Positions 1-8,983 of a stretch of DNA of 64,000 nt are shown here, one piece after another (within the stretch, counting starts at the first letter, position 1; each line of letters opens with the position of its first letter). Under the pieces are notes generated by a model, which did not search any database, was not told the origin of the DNA, and saw only the letters and a program-made list of their open reading frames with translations. The stretch is from Actinomadura nitritigenes. Its GTDB lineage: Bacteria; Actinomycetota; Actinomycetes; Streptosporangiales; Streptosporangiaceae. A program made the position numbers and the translations under genes. The stretch spans positions 21,970 to 85,969 of the forward strand of contig NZ_JAGEOK010000040.1 in NCBI RefSeq assembly GCF_017573545.1, in the 5' to 3' direction.

Positions 1-1405
1 CGAGCTGGCGCTGGATCGTCCCGCCCCAGCCGAGGTCGACCAGGGTCAGCTCGGTGCCGTCGAGCGCGCCCGCCTCCCGCAGCGACCGGATCAGCCGCTC
101 GCGGGCGGCGGTGACCGTGACGGCGAGCCGGTTGCACAGGTGCGGCGTCTCGGTCAGCGCCTTGCTGACCCGGTCGGCGATGTCGCCGTTGTCGACGACG
201 GTGTCCAGCTCCGTCGCGAGCCCGGGCACGTCGCCGGGCTGCAGTTCGAGGACGGCCAGCGTCTGCCGGACGGTCAGCTGGTAGCCGCTGCGGACGAACG
301 CGTGCACCGCGTCGGTGTCGAAGGGGTCGAGGCCGGCCAGCGACGTCACGAACCGCGACAGCCAGACCGGTCTGGCCTCCAGGTCAAAGCCCCGGACCCG
401 CGCGGCGTCGTTGATCAGCTTGGAGAGCAGCTCCCCCTCGCGCATCGGGCACCACAGCGTGCGGGTCCCGTTCGCGGCCGCCCGCTCGGCGACCCACTCG
501 GCGAATCCGGTCAGCACCGGGCCGAGCACGCCGGCGCCGTAGCGCCAGGTCGTCTCCAGTGCCGAGGTGGCGAACGGACCGCCGGCCTGGACGGCCTTGG
601 CCCGCAGGCTCGTCAGGCCGAGGTCGCCATGGCGCCCGTCCAGGTCGGGGGCGTGCTCGCCCGCCGGGCTGAGCGGCTCGTGCTCCCGCTGGAGCACCTG
701 CGTGTACGGCTCGTCCAGCCGCCGGTAGTGGACGGTGCGCAGGCCGAGCCCGGCCGGGACCTCGTCGTCGGCGATCTCGTTGTCGCCGACGTGCACGATC
801 TGCTCGGGGCTGCGGCCCAGATCGCGCAGCACGATGTCCCACAGGCCGGACGCCTTGTCGGTGCCGTGCTGGTTGGACCGGAAGATCCGGACGTCCTCCA
901 TCGGGCCGAGTTCCGGGCGGTCGAGCAGATGCGCCAACTGGTCCTGGGTGAAGTAGGTGTCGGAGACCAGGACGACGTCGATGTCCTGCTTCCTGGCGGC
1001 GTTGATCACATGGGCGACGTCCAGGTCCACCACGGTGATCTCGCGTTCGAGGTCCACCTCCGCCGCGACGAGCTGGTCCAGGGGCGCGGAGCCGAACAAC
1101 CCGGCCGGCATGGCCCGCCAGATGTCGAACAGCGAGACCTCGGTGCCGAGGGTGTCGCGGCTGCGGCGGGCCCTCTCCTCGGCACCGATCCGCATCCGCC
1201 GGAAGGTCGCGTCGGTCACCCATTCCGGGCAGAGGCCGGCATCGCGCAGGCGGGCGCCGAGCAGGGCGAAGGCGTCGGTGGGACGGGGCACGCGGCGCCA
1301 CAGCACGGTGTCGAAGATGTCCAGGGACAGGACGGAGCACGTTCCGTCGGCGACGATCCGGTAGACGTTGTCGAGGAGTGGGTGGCCGGCTTCGTTCGCG
1401 CTCAT
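1..1405 (-). CDS. HAD-superfamily hydrolase-like envelope protein (COG5610-like), C-terminus cut by window edge
   Basis: The frame is open from an ATG at 1405 to the left edge (468 codons visible), so the C-terminus is missing. The N-terminal ~220 residues show all four HAD motifs: DIFDT (nucleophile Asp about residue 29), VSDTY (about 150), a Lys in TDKASG (about 188) and HVGDNE (about 208). The DIFDT-type HAD with a long C-terminal extension is typical of COG5610 proteins found in polysaccharide gene clusters, often joined to glycosyltransferase modules. The rest has no motif I can name. It is the last gene of the minus-strand glf-glfT2-wzm-wzt run, 78 bp after wzt, so a role in envelope glycan assembly is inferred; the substrate is unknown. 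Confidence 0.75.
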   Translation of the reverse strand, partial: MSANEAGHPLLDNVYRIVADGTCSVLSLDIFDTVLWRRVPRPTDAFALLGARLRDAGLCPEWVTDATFRRMRIGAEERARRSRDTLGTEVSLFDIWRAMPAGLFGSAPLDQLVAAEVDLEREITVVDLDVAHVINAARKQDIDVVLVSDTYFTQDQLAHLLDRPELGPMEDVRIFRSNQHGTDKASGLWDIVLRDLGRSPEQIVHVGDNEIADDEVPAGLGLRTVHYRRLDEPYTQVLQREHEPLSPAGEHAPDLDGRHGDLGLTSLRAKAVQAGGPFATSALETTWRYGAGVLGPVLTGFAEWVAERAAANGTRTLWCPMREGELLSKLINDAARVRGFDLEARPVWLSRFVTSLAGLDPFDTDAVHAFVRSGYQLTVRQTLAVLELQPGDVPGLATELDTVVDNGDIADRVSKALTETPHLCNRLAVTVTAARERLIRSLREAGALDGTELTLVDLGWGGTIQRQL

Positions 1406-1483
1406 CGCCGCGTTCCTTCCATGGATTCCGGCCTGGTCCCCCGTCCGGACCGGTGGCCGCGCCGCCCGGCGGCTCGGGATACC

Positions 1484-2248
1484 TTATCCACCGATTTCTC
1501 CCATTGCCGCCGCTCGGCGGGCCTGCCGGTCCTCGCGGACGAGCCGCCCCGCCTCCTCGGTGGGCCCGTCATAGACGACCCGGCCCTGCCGCATCGTGAC
1601 GCCCCGGTCGCAGAGCCCGACGAGCATCTGGATGTCGTGCGCCACGACGACCATCGTCCGGCCCTCGCCGCGAAGCTCCCGGATGCGCGCGAGGCACTTC
1701 TCCCGGAACGGCGGGTCCCCCACCGCCAGCACCTCGTCGATCAGGAAGACGTCCGGCTCGGTGTGCGCGGCGATGGAGAACGCCAGCCGCATGAACATGC
1801 CGGACGAGTAGAACTTCACCTGGTCGTCCAGGAAGCGCTCGACGCCGGAGAAGTCCACGATCGCGTCGAACTTGCGGTGGATCTCCGCCCGGGACATGCC
1901 GAGGATCGCGCCGTTGAGGTAGACGTTCTCGCGGCCGGTGAGCTCGGGGTGGAGGCCGGCGCCCACGTCGATGAGCCCGGCGATGCGGCCGCGCACCCGC
2001 ACCGACCCCTCGTCCGGCTGCATGACCCCGGACATGAGCTTCAGCAGCGTGCTCTTGCCGGACCCGTTGAGCCCCATGAGCGCCACGGTCTCGCCCTGGT
2101 GCAGGGTGACGCTCACCCTGTCCAGCGCGGTGAACCGGTCGGAGAGCCGCTGCTTGCGGAACGCGCGGACGCTCATCTCCTTGAACGAATGGGCATGGCG
2201 CAGGGTGAAGTGCTTCGACACGGAGTCGATGACGATGGAGGGGATCAA
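1484..2248 (-). CDS. wzt: ABC transporter ATP-binding protein, Wzt/RfbE-like (polysaccharide export)
   Basis: A 254-residue nucleotide-binding domain energising export of a lipid-linked glycan through the Wzm permease. It has Walker A GLNGSGKST (residues 59-67), an ABC signature in YSSGMFMRLAF (about 145), Walker B FLIDE (about 167) and a switch His in VVVAHD. The YSSGM form of the signature is characteristic of the Wzt/TagH/RfbE branch. There is no C-terminal carbohydrate-binding extension, as in the short mycobacterial galactan exporter RfbE. The start is TTG at 2248, supported by a CAGGAG box 9 nt upstream that lies inside the end of wzm; only 3 nt separate the two genes, so they are co-translated. 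Confidence 0.9.
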   Translation of the reverse strand: MIPSIVIDSVSKHFTLRHAHSFKEMSVRAFRKQRLSDRFTALDRVSVTLHQGETVALMGLNGSGKSTLLKLMSGVMQPDEGSVRVRGRIAGLIDVGAGLHPELTGRENVYLNGAILGMSRAEIHRKFDAIVDFSGVERFLDDQVKFYSSGMFMRLAFSIAAHTEPDVFLIDEVLAVGDPPFREKCLARIRELRGEGRTMVVVAHDIQMLVGLCDRGVTMRQGRVVYDGPTEEAGRLVREDRQARRAAAMGEIGG

Positions 2249-2251
2249 CGG

Positions 2252-3119
2252 CTACAGCTCCTGAGCGAAACGCTTCTGCAGGCGGGAGAAGAGCAGCCGC
2301 CCCGCGAAGAGGATCAGCAAGCTCGCGGTGAGGGCGATGCCGGCGCGCCCGTAGAGGTGCGGGGGGGAAGGTGAAGGTCCCGTCCGTCCCCGGGTACCAG
2401 CAGGCCCGCTGGAACAGCGAGATGGCGCTGACGAGCGGGTTGGCCAGGTACAGGTCGAGCACCCAGCTCGGCGCCTTGTTCCGCACGGCCACCCACGGAT
2501 AGATCATCGGCACCGACCAGGTGATGACGATCATCGAGATGTCGACGACCTGCTCGAGGTCGCGGAAGAAGACGTTGACCGCCGCGAAGATCAGCCCGAG
2601 GCCGAACCCGAGCACCACGACGATCGCGAAACCGAGGGCGCCGGCGCCCAGCGCCGCCGGCGACGGCCGCCACCCGGCCGTGACCGAGGCGATCATCACG
2701 ATGATCACCCCGGGCAGGAAGTGCACCAGCGAGACGAGCGTGGACGCCGTGGGGAACAGCTCCCGGGGCAGGAACACCTTCCGGACGAGCGGCGCGTTCC
2801 CCGTCACCGACCGGGTCGTCGAGTGCAGCGTCTCGGTGAACAGGTTGACCAGGACCATGCCCGAGAACAGGTAGACCGGGAAGTCCTCGACCGACTTGTT
2901 CGTCCCGAGGAAGACGCCGACGACGTAGAAGTACACCAGGAACTGCACGGTCGGCCGCACGTAGGACCAGCCGAGGCCGAGGAACGATCCTTTGTACCGT
3001 GCCCGCAGCTCCCGGCGTACCAGGAGCCGCAGGAGGTACTTGTTGCGGAAGGTCTCGCGCAGGCCGCCGCTGTCACCGGGCGGTCGGAGCGGGGCCGGTT
3101 CCGTTTCCGTGACCGTCAT
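2252..3119 (-). pseudogene. wzm: ABC-2 type permease, Wzm/RfbD-like, frameshifted near the C-terminus
   Basis: Membrane partner of Wzt for exporting lipid-linked polysaccharide. About 248 residues read cleanly from ATG 3119 (RELRARYKGSFLG, then several membrane spans, typical ABC-2 permease). The frame then breaks at a run of seven C on the coding strand (plus-strand G run 2361-2367). With six C the protein would continue PPHLYGRAGIAL...KRFAQEL and stop at 2252, giving 288 residues with a last membrane helix and the usual basic end. As written, translation leaves the frame and runs through wzt in the wrong phase. It may be a sequencing error, a true mutation or slippage. The start overlaps the glfT2 stop by ATGA. 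Confidence 0.8.
2361..2367. repeat. G7/C7 homopolymer at the wzm frameshift
   Basis: Seven consecutive G on the plus strand inside wzm. Removing one base restores the frame through the last transmembrane helix to a stop just before wzt. Confidence 0.85.
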
Positions 3120-5197
3120 TCGTCGGCGGACCTCGTGGGACGTGCGGGGGCGTCCTGCTCCGCGGACTCGAACGTGCGGCGCCATGCCTCCGGAGAAGCC
3201 AGCTCGTCCATGGCCACCCGGTACCGGCCGGTCAGCTCCGGCCACTCCCGGCTGAGCCGGGCGTGCAGGACCGAGGCCCGCCGGAGGATCCGCCTGAAAC
3301 GCTCCGGATCACGCTGGTACCAGGCGACCTTGGTGCCGTCGGCCGAGGAGACCAGCGCGCTGTCCACCTGCGAGAGCAGCCCCCAGTGCCGGTCGATGTG
3401 CGGGACCACCACCTGGGGGTTGCCGCGCGCGCCCGGGTCCACTGGACGCAGTTGCTTGACCGTCCCCAGCATCGCGCTCGCCAGGACGTTCACCTTGCCG
3501 CGGGGCGGCCGGAAGCCGCGGCCCCGCTTCGGGGGCTTGTTGCGGCGGACCGGCGGGAACTCCTCGTGGCTCGGCCGGTTCTGCGCGTCCGGGAAGGCCG
3601 TCCGCAGCGCGTTGATCTCGGCCAGCTTGCCGGCGATCCCCGCGTGCATGTGCGCCGGCCCGGTCAGCACGTCCTCGATCGCCGAGAGCATCAGCTCCGC
3701 GGCCGAGTACTGCATCGCGAGCGCGTGCTTCACCGTGATGATGAAGCTCTCCTTGACGAGGTTGCCGCCCCGGTCGTACGGGGAGTGCAGCAGCGCGGTG
3801 ACCAGCCGGTTGCGCTCGTGGAAGTACGCCTGCCAGTCGATGCCGTCGTCCTTGTCCTGCCAGGGGACGTGCCAGGCGGCCATCCCGGGCAGGGACACGG
3901 TCGGGAAGCCGGCGGCGCCCGCCCGGACGCAGTACTCGGCGTCGTCCCACTTGATGAACATCGGCATCGAGAGCCCGACCTTGCGGAGGACGTCGACCGG
4001 GATCATGCACATCCACCAGCCGTTGTAGTCCACGTCCACGCGCCGGTGCAGCCAGGCGGTCTCGCGCAGGCTTCCCGAGCTGGTCTTCACGCGCGGGCCG
4101 GACGCCTCGGCGAGCGCCTCGGGGACGGCCGGCTTGGCGAAGTCGTGCTCGCGCCAGGTGCTGGGAGCCTCCTCCCACCACCAGCGGTACTTGGCGATGA
4201 CCTCGCCGTAGGCATGCAGCTGGGATCGGACGTACAGGTTGAACATGTGCCCGCCGACGATGGTGGGCGTCCGGGCGAAGTCGGAGAAGGCGACCGCCCT
4301 CAGGATCCCCTCGGTCTCGGTCACCACGTCGTCGTCGAGGAGGAGCACGTAGTCGCTGGTCCCGGCCTGGAGCGTCTCGTCCATCGCGCGGGAGAAGCCC
4401 CCGGACCCGCCGAGGTTCGGCTGCTCGATCAGCCGCAGCCGGGCGCCGAGCGCGTCGGCGGCCGCCGCGAACCTGTCGTCGTCGCGCACGTTCTCGTTGC
4501 CCTGGTCGACGACGTAGACGCGGTCCACCACGTCGAGCACCTCGGTTGCGCGGCCGAGTGCCAAGAGCTGGTCCACGCAGAACGACGGGCGGTTGAAGGT
4601 GGTGATGCCGAGGCTCACCCGGCCCTGCCGGACGTAACCGCCGCCGGTGCCCGGAGCCGCGCACCATTCGGCCCGCTCCAGGACGGCGTCACGCTCGCCC
4701 GCCAGGATGTCCAGCCAGTACCAGCCGCCGTCGATGAACGGGCGGAGGCTGAGCGCGAACGTCTCCTCGCGGGAGGTCTCGGAGTCGATCCGGACGGAGG
4801 CGACCCGCTGCACATGGCCCTTGGAGCTGGACCGGTAGACGATCACGGTGCCCTCGCCGCGGGCGCGGACGCGCAGCACGACGTCCTCCACCGACGTCCA
4901 GCGCCGCCAGTAGCTCGCCGGGAAGGCGTTGAAGTAGGTGGCGAACGAGACGCGCTGACCGACCGGCACGACCACGCTGCGGCGGCCGACGTCGTCGCCC
5001 GGCGCGCCGGTCAGGCCCGCCTCCACCGCGGTCGAGGCCGCGAGCGCCTCCGCCCCGCGCGCGATCTCCCCCTCGACGTACAGCTTGAGCACGTCGAGGT
5101 CGCGGTCCACCGGCATCACGACGCGCTGCAGGACGCGCAGCGTCTCGCCCTCGCCGTCGGTGCCCCCGGCGCTCGGTGTCCCTGTCAGATCGGTCAC
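3116..5197 (-). CDS. glfT2: Galactofuranosyltransferase, GlfT2-like (GT2 family)
   Basis: A 693-residue homologue of the processive UDP-galactofuranosyltransferase that polymerises cell-wall galactan on a polyprenyl carrier at the cytoplasmic face (mycobacterial GlfT2 is about 637). The N-terminal ~200 residues form the beta-rich domain. The GT2 fold follows, with ITTFNRP, NLGGSGGF, a DDD metal-binding motif (about 288-290), WDDAEYC (about 416) and the catalytic-type His in AAWHVPW (about 440). The C-terminal ~200 residues are helical and basic. The start is GTG at 5197, overlapping the glf stop (GTGA); the stop overlaps the wzm start. It is translationally coupled in a galactan operon. The extra length is mostly in the C-terminal tail. 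Confidence 0.93.
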   Translation of the reverse strand: MTDLTGTPSAGGTDGEGETLRVLQRVVMPVDRDLDVLKLYVEGEIARGAEALAASTAVEAGLTGAPGDDVGRRSVVVPVGQRVSFATYFNAFPASYWRRWTSVEDVVLRVRARGEGTVIVYRSSSKGHVQRVASVRIDSETSREETFALSLRPFIDGGWYWLDILAGERDAVLERAEWCAAPGTGGGYVRQGRVSLGITTFNRPSFCVDQLLALGRATEVLDVVDRVYVVDQGNENVRDDDRFAAAADALGARLRLIEQPNLGGSGGFSRAMDETLQAGTSDYVLLLDDDVVTETEGILRAVAFSDFARTPTIVGGHMFNLYVRSQLHAYGEVIAKYRWWWEEAPSTWREHDFAKPAVPEALAEASGPRVKTSSGSLRETAWLHRRVDVDYNGWWMCMIPVDVLRKVGLSMPMFIKWDDAEYCVRAGAAGFPTVSLPGMAAWHVPWQDKDDGIDWQAYFHERNRLVTALLHSPYDRGGNLVKESFIITVKHALAMQYSAAELMLSAIEDVLTGPAHMHAGIAGKLAEINALRTAFPDAQNRPSHEEFPPVRRNKPPKRGRGFRPPRGKVNVLASAMLGTVKQLRPVDPGARGNPQVVVPHIDRHWGLLSQVDSALVSSADGTKVAWYQRDPERFRRILRRASVLHARLSREWPELTGRYRVAMDELASPEAWRRTFESAEQDAPARPTRSADE

Positions 5198-6363
5198 TCG
5201 TCCTCGCCTCCGTTGATGAGACGCGCACCCTCGGCGAAATGGGGACGCAGCTGGTTGTCGACCATGCTCAGGGCGCTCGCGATCGCCATGTGCATGTCGA
5301 GGTACTTGTAGGTCCCGAGGCGGCCGCCGAACAGCACGCCGCCCTCGGCCCGGGCGAGCTCCCGGTAGGCGAGGAGGCGGGCGCGGTCGGCCGCCGTGTT
5401 GATGGGGTAGTACGGCTCGTCACCGCGCGCGGCGAAGCGGGAGTACTCCCTCATGATCACGGTCTTGTCCGCAAGGTAACGGTCCCGTTCCGGGTGGAAG
5501 TGCCGGAACTCGTGGATCCGCGTGTAGGGGACGTCCTCGTCGGCGTAGTTCATCACCGGCGTGCCCTGGAAGTCCCCGGTCGGCTTGACCTCCATCTCGA
5601 AGTCCAGGGTCCGCCAGCCGAGGTCGCCCTCGGCGTAGCCGAAGTAGCGGTCCAGCGCCCCCGTGTAGACCACGGGCACGTTGCCGACGACGTCGTCGCG
5701 CATGTCGAGGAAGTCGGTGTCCAGCCGCACCTCGATCCGCGGATGGTCCGCCATCCGCTCCAGCCACGCCGTGTAGCCGTCGACCGGCAGCCCTTCGTAC
5801 ACGTCGTTGAAGTAGCGGTTGTCGAAGGTGTACCGGACCGGCAACCGGGTGATGATCTCCGCGGGCAGGTCCCGGGGGTCGGTCTGCCACTGCTTGGCCG
5901 TGTAACCGCGGATGAACGCCTCGTACAGCGGACGGCCGATCAGCGAGACCGCCTTCTCCTCCAGGTTGGACGGGGCGGCCACCTCGGCCGCCTGCCCGGC
6001 GATCAGCGCCCGGGCCTCGTCGGGGGTGAAGCTGCGGCCGAAGTACTCGCAGATGGTGCCGAGGTTGATCGGCATCGAGTAGACCCGGCCCTTGAACGTC
6101 GAGTAGACCCGGTGCCGGTACCCGGTGAAGGAGGTGAACCGGTTGGCGTACTCCCAGACCCGCTTGTTGGACGTGTGGAAGAGATGCGCGCCGTACCGGT
6201 GGACCTCGATGCCGGTCTCGGGCTCGTCCTCGCTGTAGGCGTTGCCGCCGATGTGCCCGCGGCGGTCGAGCACGAGCACGCGCAGGCCGAGGTCGGCCGC
6301 GCACCGTTCGGCGACCGTCAGTCCGAAGAACCCGGAACCGGCCACCACGAGATCAATGTTCAC
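5194..6363 (-). CDS. glf: UDP-galactopyranose mutase
   Basis: Flavoenzyme converting UDP-galactopyranose to UDP-galactofuranose, the donor for the GlfT enzymes. The 389-residue protein starts with the FAD-binding Rossmann motif VVAGSGFFGLT and contains HIGGNAYSE, HRYGAHLFHTS, LIGRPLYEAFI, the YTAKQWQTDP block and, near the end, FGGRLGTYKYLDMHMAI, all diagnostic of Glf. I chose GTG at 6363 because the family begins only a few residues before the FAD motif. An in-frame ATG at 6432 would add a non-conserved leader that invades the divergent promoter region. It is the first gene of the minus-strand galactan operon and overlaps glfT2 by 4 nt. Confidence 0.96.
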   Translation of the reverse strand: MNIDLVVAGSGFFGLTVAERCAADLGLRVLVLDRRGHIGGNAYSEDEPETGIEVHRYGAHLFHTSNKRVWEYANRFTSFTGYRHRVYSTFKGRVYSMPINLGTICEYFGRSFTPDEARALIAGQAAEVAAPSNLEEKAVSLIGRPLYEAFIRGYTAKQWQTDPRDLPAEIITRLPVRYTFDNRYFNDVYEGLPVDGYTAWLERMADHPRIEVRLDTDFLDMRDDVVGNVPVVYTGALDRYFGYAEGDLGWRTLDFEMEVKPTGDFQGTPVMNYADEDVPYTRIHEFRHFHPERDRYLADKTVIMREYSRFAARGDEPYYPINTAADRARLLAYRELARAEGGVLFGGRLGTYKYLDMHMAIASALSMVDNQLRPHFAEGARLINGGEDE

Positions 6364-6497
6364 TGGACGGCGTCCATCCCGTGTGGGGAGCGTGGAAGAC
6401 TCGGCTGCGCAGAAAGGCATCAGCCGGGCCAATGGTACGGAATGGGGCTAAGATACCCGGCGTTCGATCGGTACCGAGGCAGGAATCCAGGAACGCG
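6364..6497. promoter_or_regulatory. Divergent promoter region between glf and the sulfotransferase-like genes
   Basis: These 134 bp separate two outward-facing operons. On the plus strand a TAAGAT sequence at 6449-6454 could be a -10 element for the rightward genes; I see no good -35. Nothing equally clear is visible for glf. The assignment is weak. Confidence 0.35.
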
Positions 6498-7784
6498 GTG
6501 GCAGCCCCGACTCCCCAGAGCACGACGCAGAGCGCGCGCCACGCGGTCTTCCTGCACGTCGGAGCCGCCAAGAGCGGCACCACCTACCTGCAGAACGTGC
6601 TCTGGCACAACCGGGACCGGCTGCGCAGGCACGGCTTCAACTACCCCGGCCGGGACCCCGCCGCCCACGTCAGGGCGGCCTTCGACCTGCGCCGCACCTT
6701 CTTCCGCGACGCCTCCGACCCCTCGACGCGCGGCGCCTGGCAGGAACTGGTCGGCGAGGCCCGCGACTTCCCCGGCACCACGATCATCTCGCAGGAGCTG
6801 TTCGCGCCCGCCCGCGTCCGCTACGTGCGGGAGGCCATGGCCGACCTGGACTTCGCCGAGGTGCACGTCGTGTTCACCGTGCGCGACCTCGGCCGGCAGC
6901 TGCCGGCGCACTGGCAGGAGGACGTCAAGAACCGGTTCACCACGCCGTTCGACGACTTCGTCGCCGCGCTGCGGCGCGCGGACTGGCGCAGCTTCGAGAC
7001 CGCCCGGCTGTTCTGGGGGCTCCAGGACCCCGTCGCCGTGCTGGGCCGCTGGGGCGTGGAGCTGCCCCCCGAGCGGGTCCACGTCGTCACCCTCCCCCCG
7101 CCCGGAGCCCCCCGGGACCTGCTCTGGCAGCGCTTCTGCGCGGCCGTGGGCCTGTCCCCCTGGCGGTACGACCTGGCCGGCTCGTTCTCCAATCCGTCGC
7201 TCGGGCTGGCCGAGACGCTGTTCCTGCGGGACCTCAACGAGTCCCTCGACGAGCGCGTGGGATGGCACGTCTACAACGAGCAGGTCAAGCTCCATCTCGC
7301 GCAGGAGGTGCTGACCGGCCGACCCGCGCCTACCAAGATCACGCTGTCCGCCGACGACCTGATGTGGGCGACGGAACGGGCCATCGAGACGGTCGAGGGC
7401 CTGCGCGCGGCCGGCTACCACGTGGTGGGCGACCTCTACGACCTGATCCCCACCGCGCCCCGCGGAGGGCCCGCCGCGGCGCCTTCGTGGGCGGAGATGG
7501 CCGACGTCGGAACCGACGCCGTCGCGGCGCTGCTGCGGCGCCTCCTGGACGAGGACCGGCGCGGCACGGAGGTCGAGGGCTCGGCGGTACCGGTCACCGA
7601 GCGCCTCGACCTGCTGCGCGCGGAGACCGCGGCGCTGTCGGAGCACACCGCCCGGCTCGTCCGCGACGCGGCGCCGTTCTCCCAGCGAGCCGCCGAACGC
7701 TACCCTGCCGTCCGCCAACTGCGCGGCGCCTACCGCCGGATCCAGCGCGGCGGCCGACCCGACGTCGAGACGAACACGGGGTGA
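6498..7784 (+). CDS. Sulfotransferase-like protein
   Basis: A 428-residue protein resembling actinobacterial PAPS-dependent sulfotransferases. It has a strand-loop-helix FLHVGAAKSGTTYLQ (about residues 19-33), which is the 5'-phosphosulfate-binding P-loop form, and a later VFTVRDLGRQ segment (about 127) like the 3'-phosphate-binding site. Start GTG 6498 is preceded by AGGAA about 10 nt upstream; longer in-frame starts lack support and enter the glf promoter region. It is followed without a gap by a paralogue (stop and next start overlap as GTGA), then by a GlfT1-like enzyme. It probably modifies the same glycan; the acceptor is unknown. Confidence 0.7.
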   Translation: MAAPTPQSTTQSARHAVFLHVGAAKSGTTYLQNVLWHNRDRLRRHGFNYPGRDPAAHVRAAFDLRRTFFRDASDPSTRGAWQELVGEARDFPGTTIISQELFAPARVRYVREAMADLDFAEVHVVFTVRDLGRQLPAHWQEDVKNRFTTPFDDFVAALRRADWRSFETARLFWGLQDPVAVLGRWGVELPPERVHVVTLPPPGAPRDLLWQRFCAAVGLSPWRYDLAGSFSNPSLGLAETLFLRDLNESLDERVGWHVYNEQVKLHLAQEVLTGRPAPTKITLSADDLMWATERAIETVEGLRAAGYHVVGDLYDLIPTAPRGGPAAAPSWAEMADVGTDAVAALLRRLLDEDRRGTEVEGSAVPVTERLDLLRAETAALSEHTARLVRDAAPFSQRAAERYPAVRQLRGAYRRIQRGGRPDVETNTG

Positions 7785-7786
7785 CC

Positions 7787-8983
7787 ATGGGCGGGAACCG
7801 ACCCGGCAAGACCGTCTACCTGCACGTCGGAGCGCCGACCGCCGGCACGGCGTTCCTCCATGAGGCGCTGTGGGCCAACCGCCGGCGCCTCGGCGACGCC
7901 GGGGTCTGCTACCCCATCTCGGGGCCGCAGGAGCACTTCGGCGCGGTCATGGACCTGCGCGAGATGAGCTGGGGCGGGCACCGCGACCCCGCCTGGGACG
8001 GCGCGTGGGACCGCATGGCCGCGCGCGTCCACGACTGGGACGGTCCCACCGCGGTCTTCTCCCAGGGGCTCCTCGGGGGCACCACCGAGCACCAGGCGAA
8101 GCGGGCCGTGGCGGCGCTGGAACCGGCCGAGGTCCACGTGGTGTTCGCCACGCGCGACCTCGGCTGGCAGCTGATCTTCGACTGGCAGGAGCAGATCAGG
8201 CACACCCACACGATCACTTTCGAGCGGTTCGTCGACGACCTGATCAGCCTCGGTGAGCAGGCGCCCGAACCGTACGGGGAGATGTTCTGGGGACTGCACG
8301 ACGCCGTCCGGGTCCTCGGAACGTGGGAGTCGGTGGTGCCGAAGGAGCGGATCCACATCCTCACCCTGCCGCCGCCCGGGGAGCGTCCCGGGCTGCTGTG
8401 GGAGCGGTTCTGCGCGCTCACCGGAATCGAGCCCGGCACCTGCGACCTCGGCGGGATCGCCGAGGAGGAGCCGCTCTCGGCGATCGAGGCGGAACTGCTG
8501 CGCCGGCTCAACGAGAAGATCGCCCCGGCGCTGGGCGGCGACTACGAGCGGCTGGTCCGCGAGCACCTGGTCGGGCACGGGCTCACCGAAGGGACCGACG
8601 GCACCGGACGCACCCGCATGGGACTCCCCGCACGGCACGCCGCATGGGCCGCCGAGCGGACCCGCGACCTCGCCGCGTCCCTGCGCGCCTCCGGCTACCG
8701 GGTGGCGGGCGACCTCGACGAGTTGACCACCTCCCGGCACCCGGAGCGGTCGCTGCTTCCGGGTGACGTGCCGCACGAGCTGATCGCCTCGGCGTCCGTC
8801 GGCGTCGCCGCCGCGCTCCTGCGCGAACTCGCGAGGGCGAACGAGCGCATCGGCCTCGCTCACCTGCAGAGCGAGCTCGCCGACGTCCGGGAGAACCTGG
8901 ACCAGCTGCTGCAGGCGGCGGCCTCGGCGCCGCCCGCGCTGCAGCGGGCCGCCCGGCGCGCCACCGGCCGGCGGCTCCCGTGA
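7787..8983 (+). CDS. Sulfotransferase-like paralogue with altered P-loop
   Basis: A 398-residue paralogue of the preceding gene with the same layout: VYLHVGAPTAGTAFLHEALW at the N-terminus, VFATRDLGWQ in the middle, then FWGLHDAV and ILTLPPPGE blocks shared with its neighbour. The P-loop Lys-Ser of the first copy (KSGTT) is replaced by Thr-Ala (TAGTA), so PAPS binding may be weakened or lost. ATG 7787 is used here, though GTG 7781 overlapping the previous stop as GTGA is equally possible. Its stop overlaps the start of the next gene. The pair could act together, or this copy may be a non-catalytic partner; that is inference. Confidence 0.6.
   Translation: MGGNRPGKTVYLHVGAPTAGTAFLHEALWANRRRLGDAGVCYPISGPQEHFGAVMDLREMSWGGHRDPAWDGAWDRMAARVHDWDGPTAVFSQGLLGGTTEHQAKRAVAALEPAEVHVVFATRDLGWQLIFDWQEQIRHTHTITFERFVDDLISLGEQAPEPYGEMFWGLHDAVRVLGTWESVVPKERIHILTLPPPGERPGLLWERFCALTGIEPGTCDLGGIAEEEPLSAIEAELLRRLNEKIAPALGGDYERLVREHLVGHGLTEGTDGTGRTRMGLPARHAAWAAERTRDLAASLRASGYRVAGDLDELTTSRHPERSLLPGDVPHELIASASVGVAAALLRELARANERIGLAHLQSELADVRENLDQLLQAAASAPPALQRAARRATGRRLP

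Noticed and set aside
140..2374. A 744-codon plus-strand frame over the HAD and wzt genes
   Set aside because: It is antisense to clear HAD, wzt and wzm motifs and has no domain of its own.
1569..3245. Reading the wzm frame as a single 558-residue protein
   Set aside because: After the C7 run the translation is Arg/Pro-rich shadow of wzt; the true C-terminus appears in the adjacent frame just before the wzt start.
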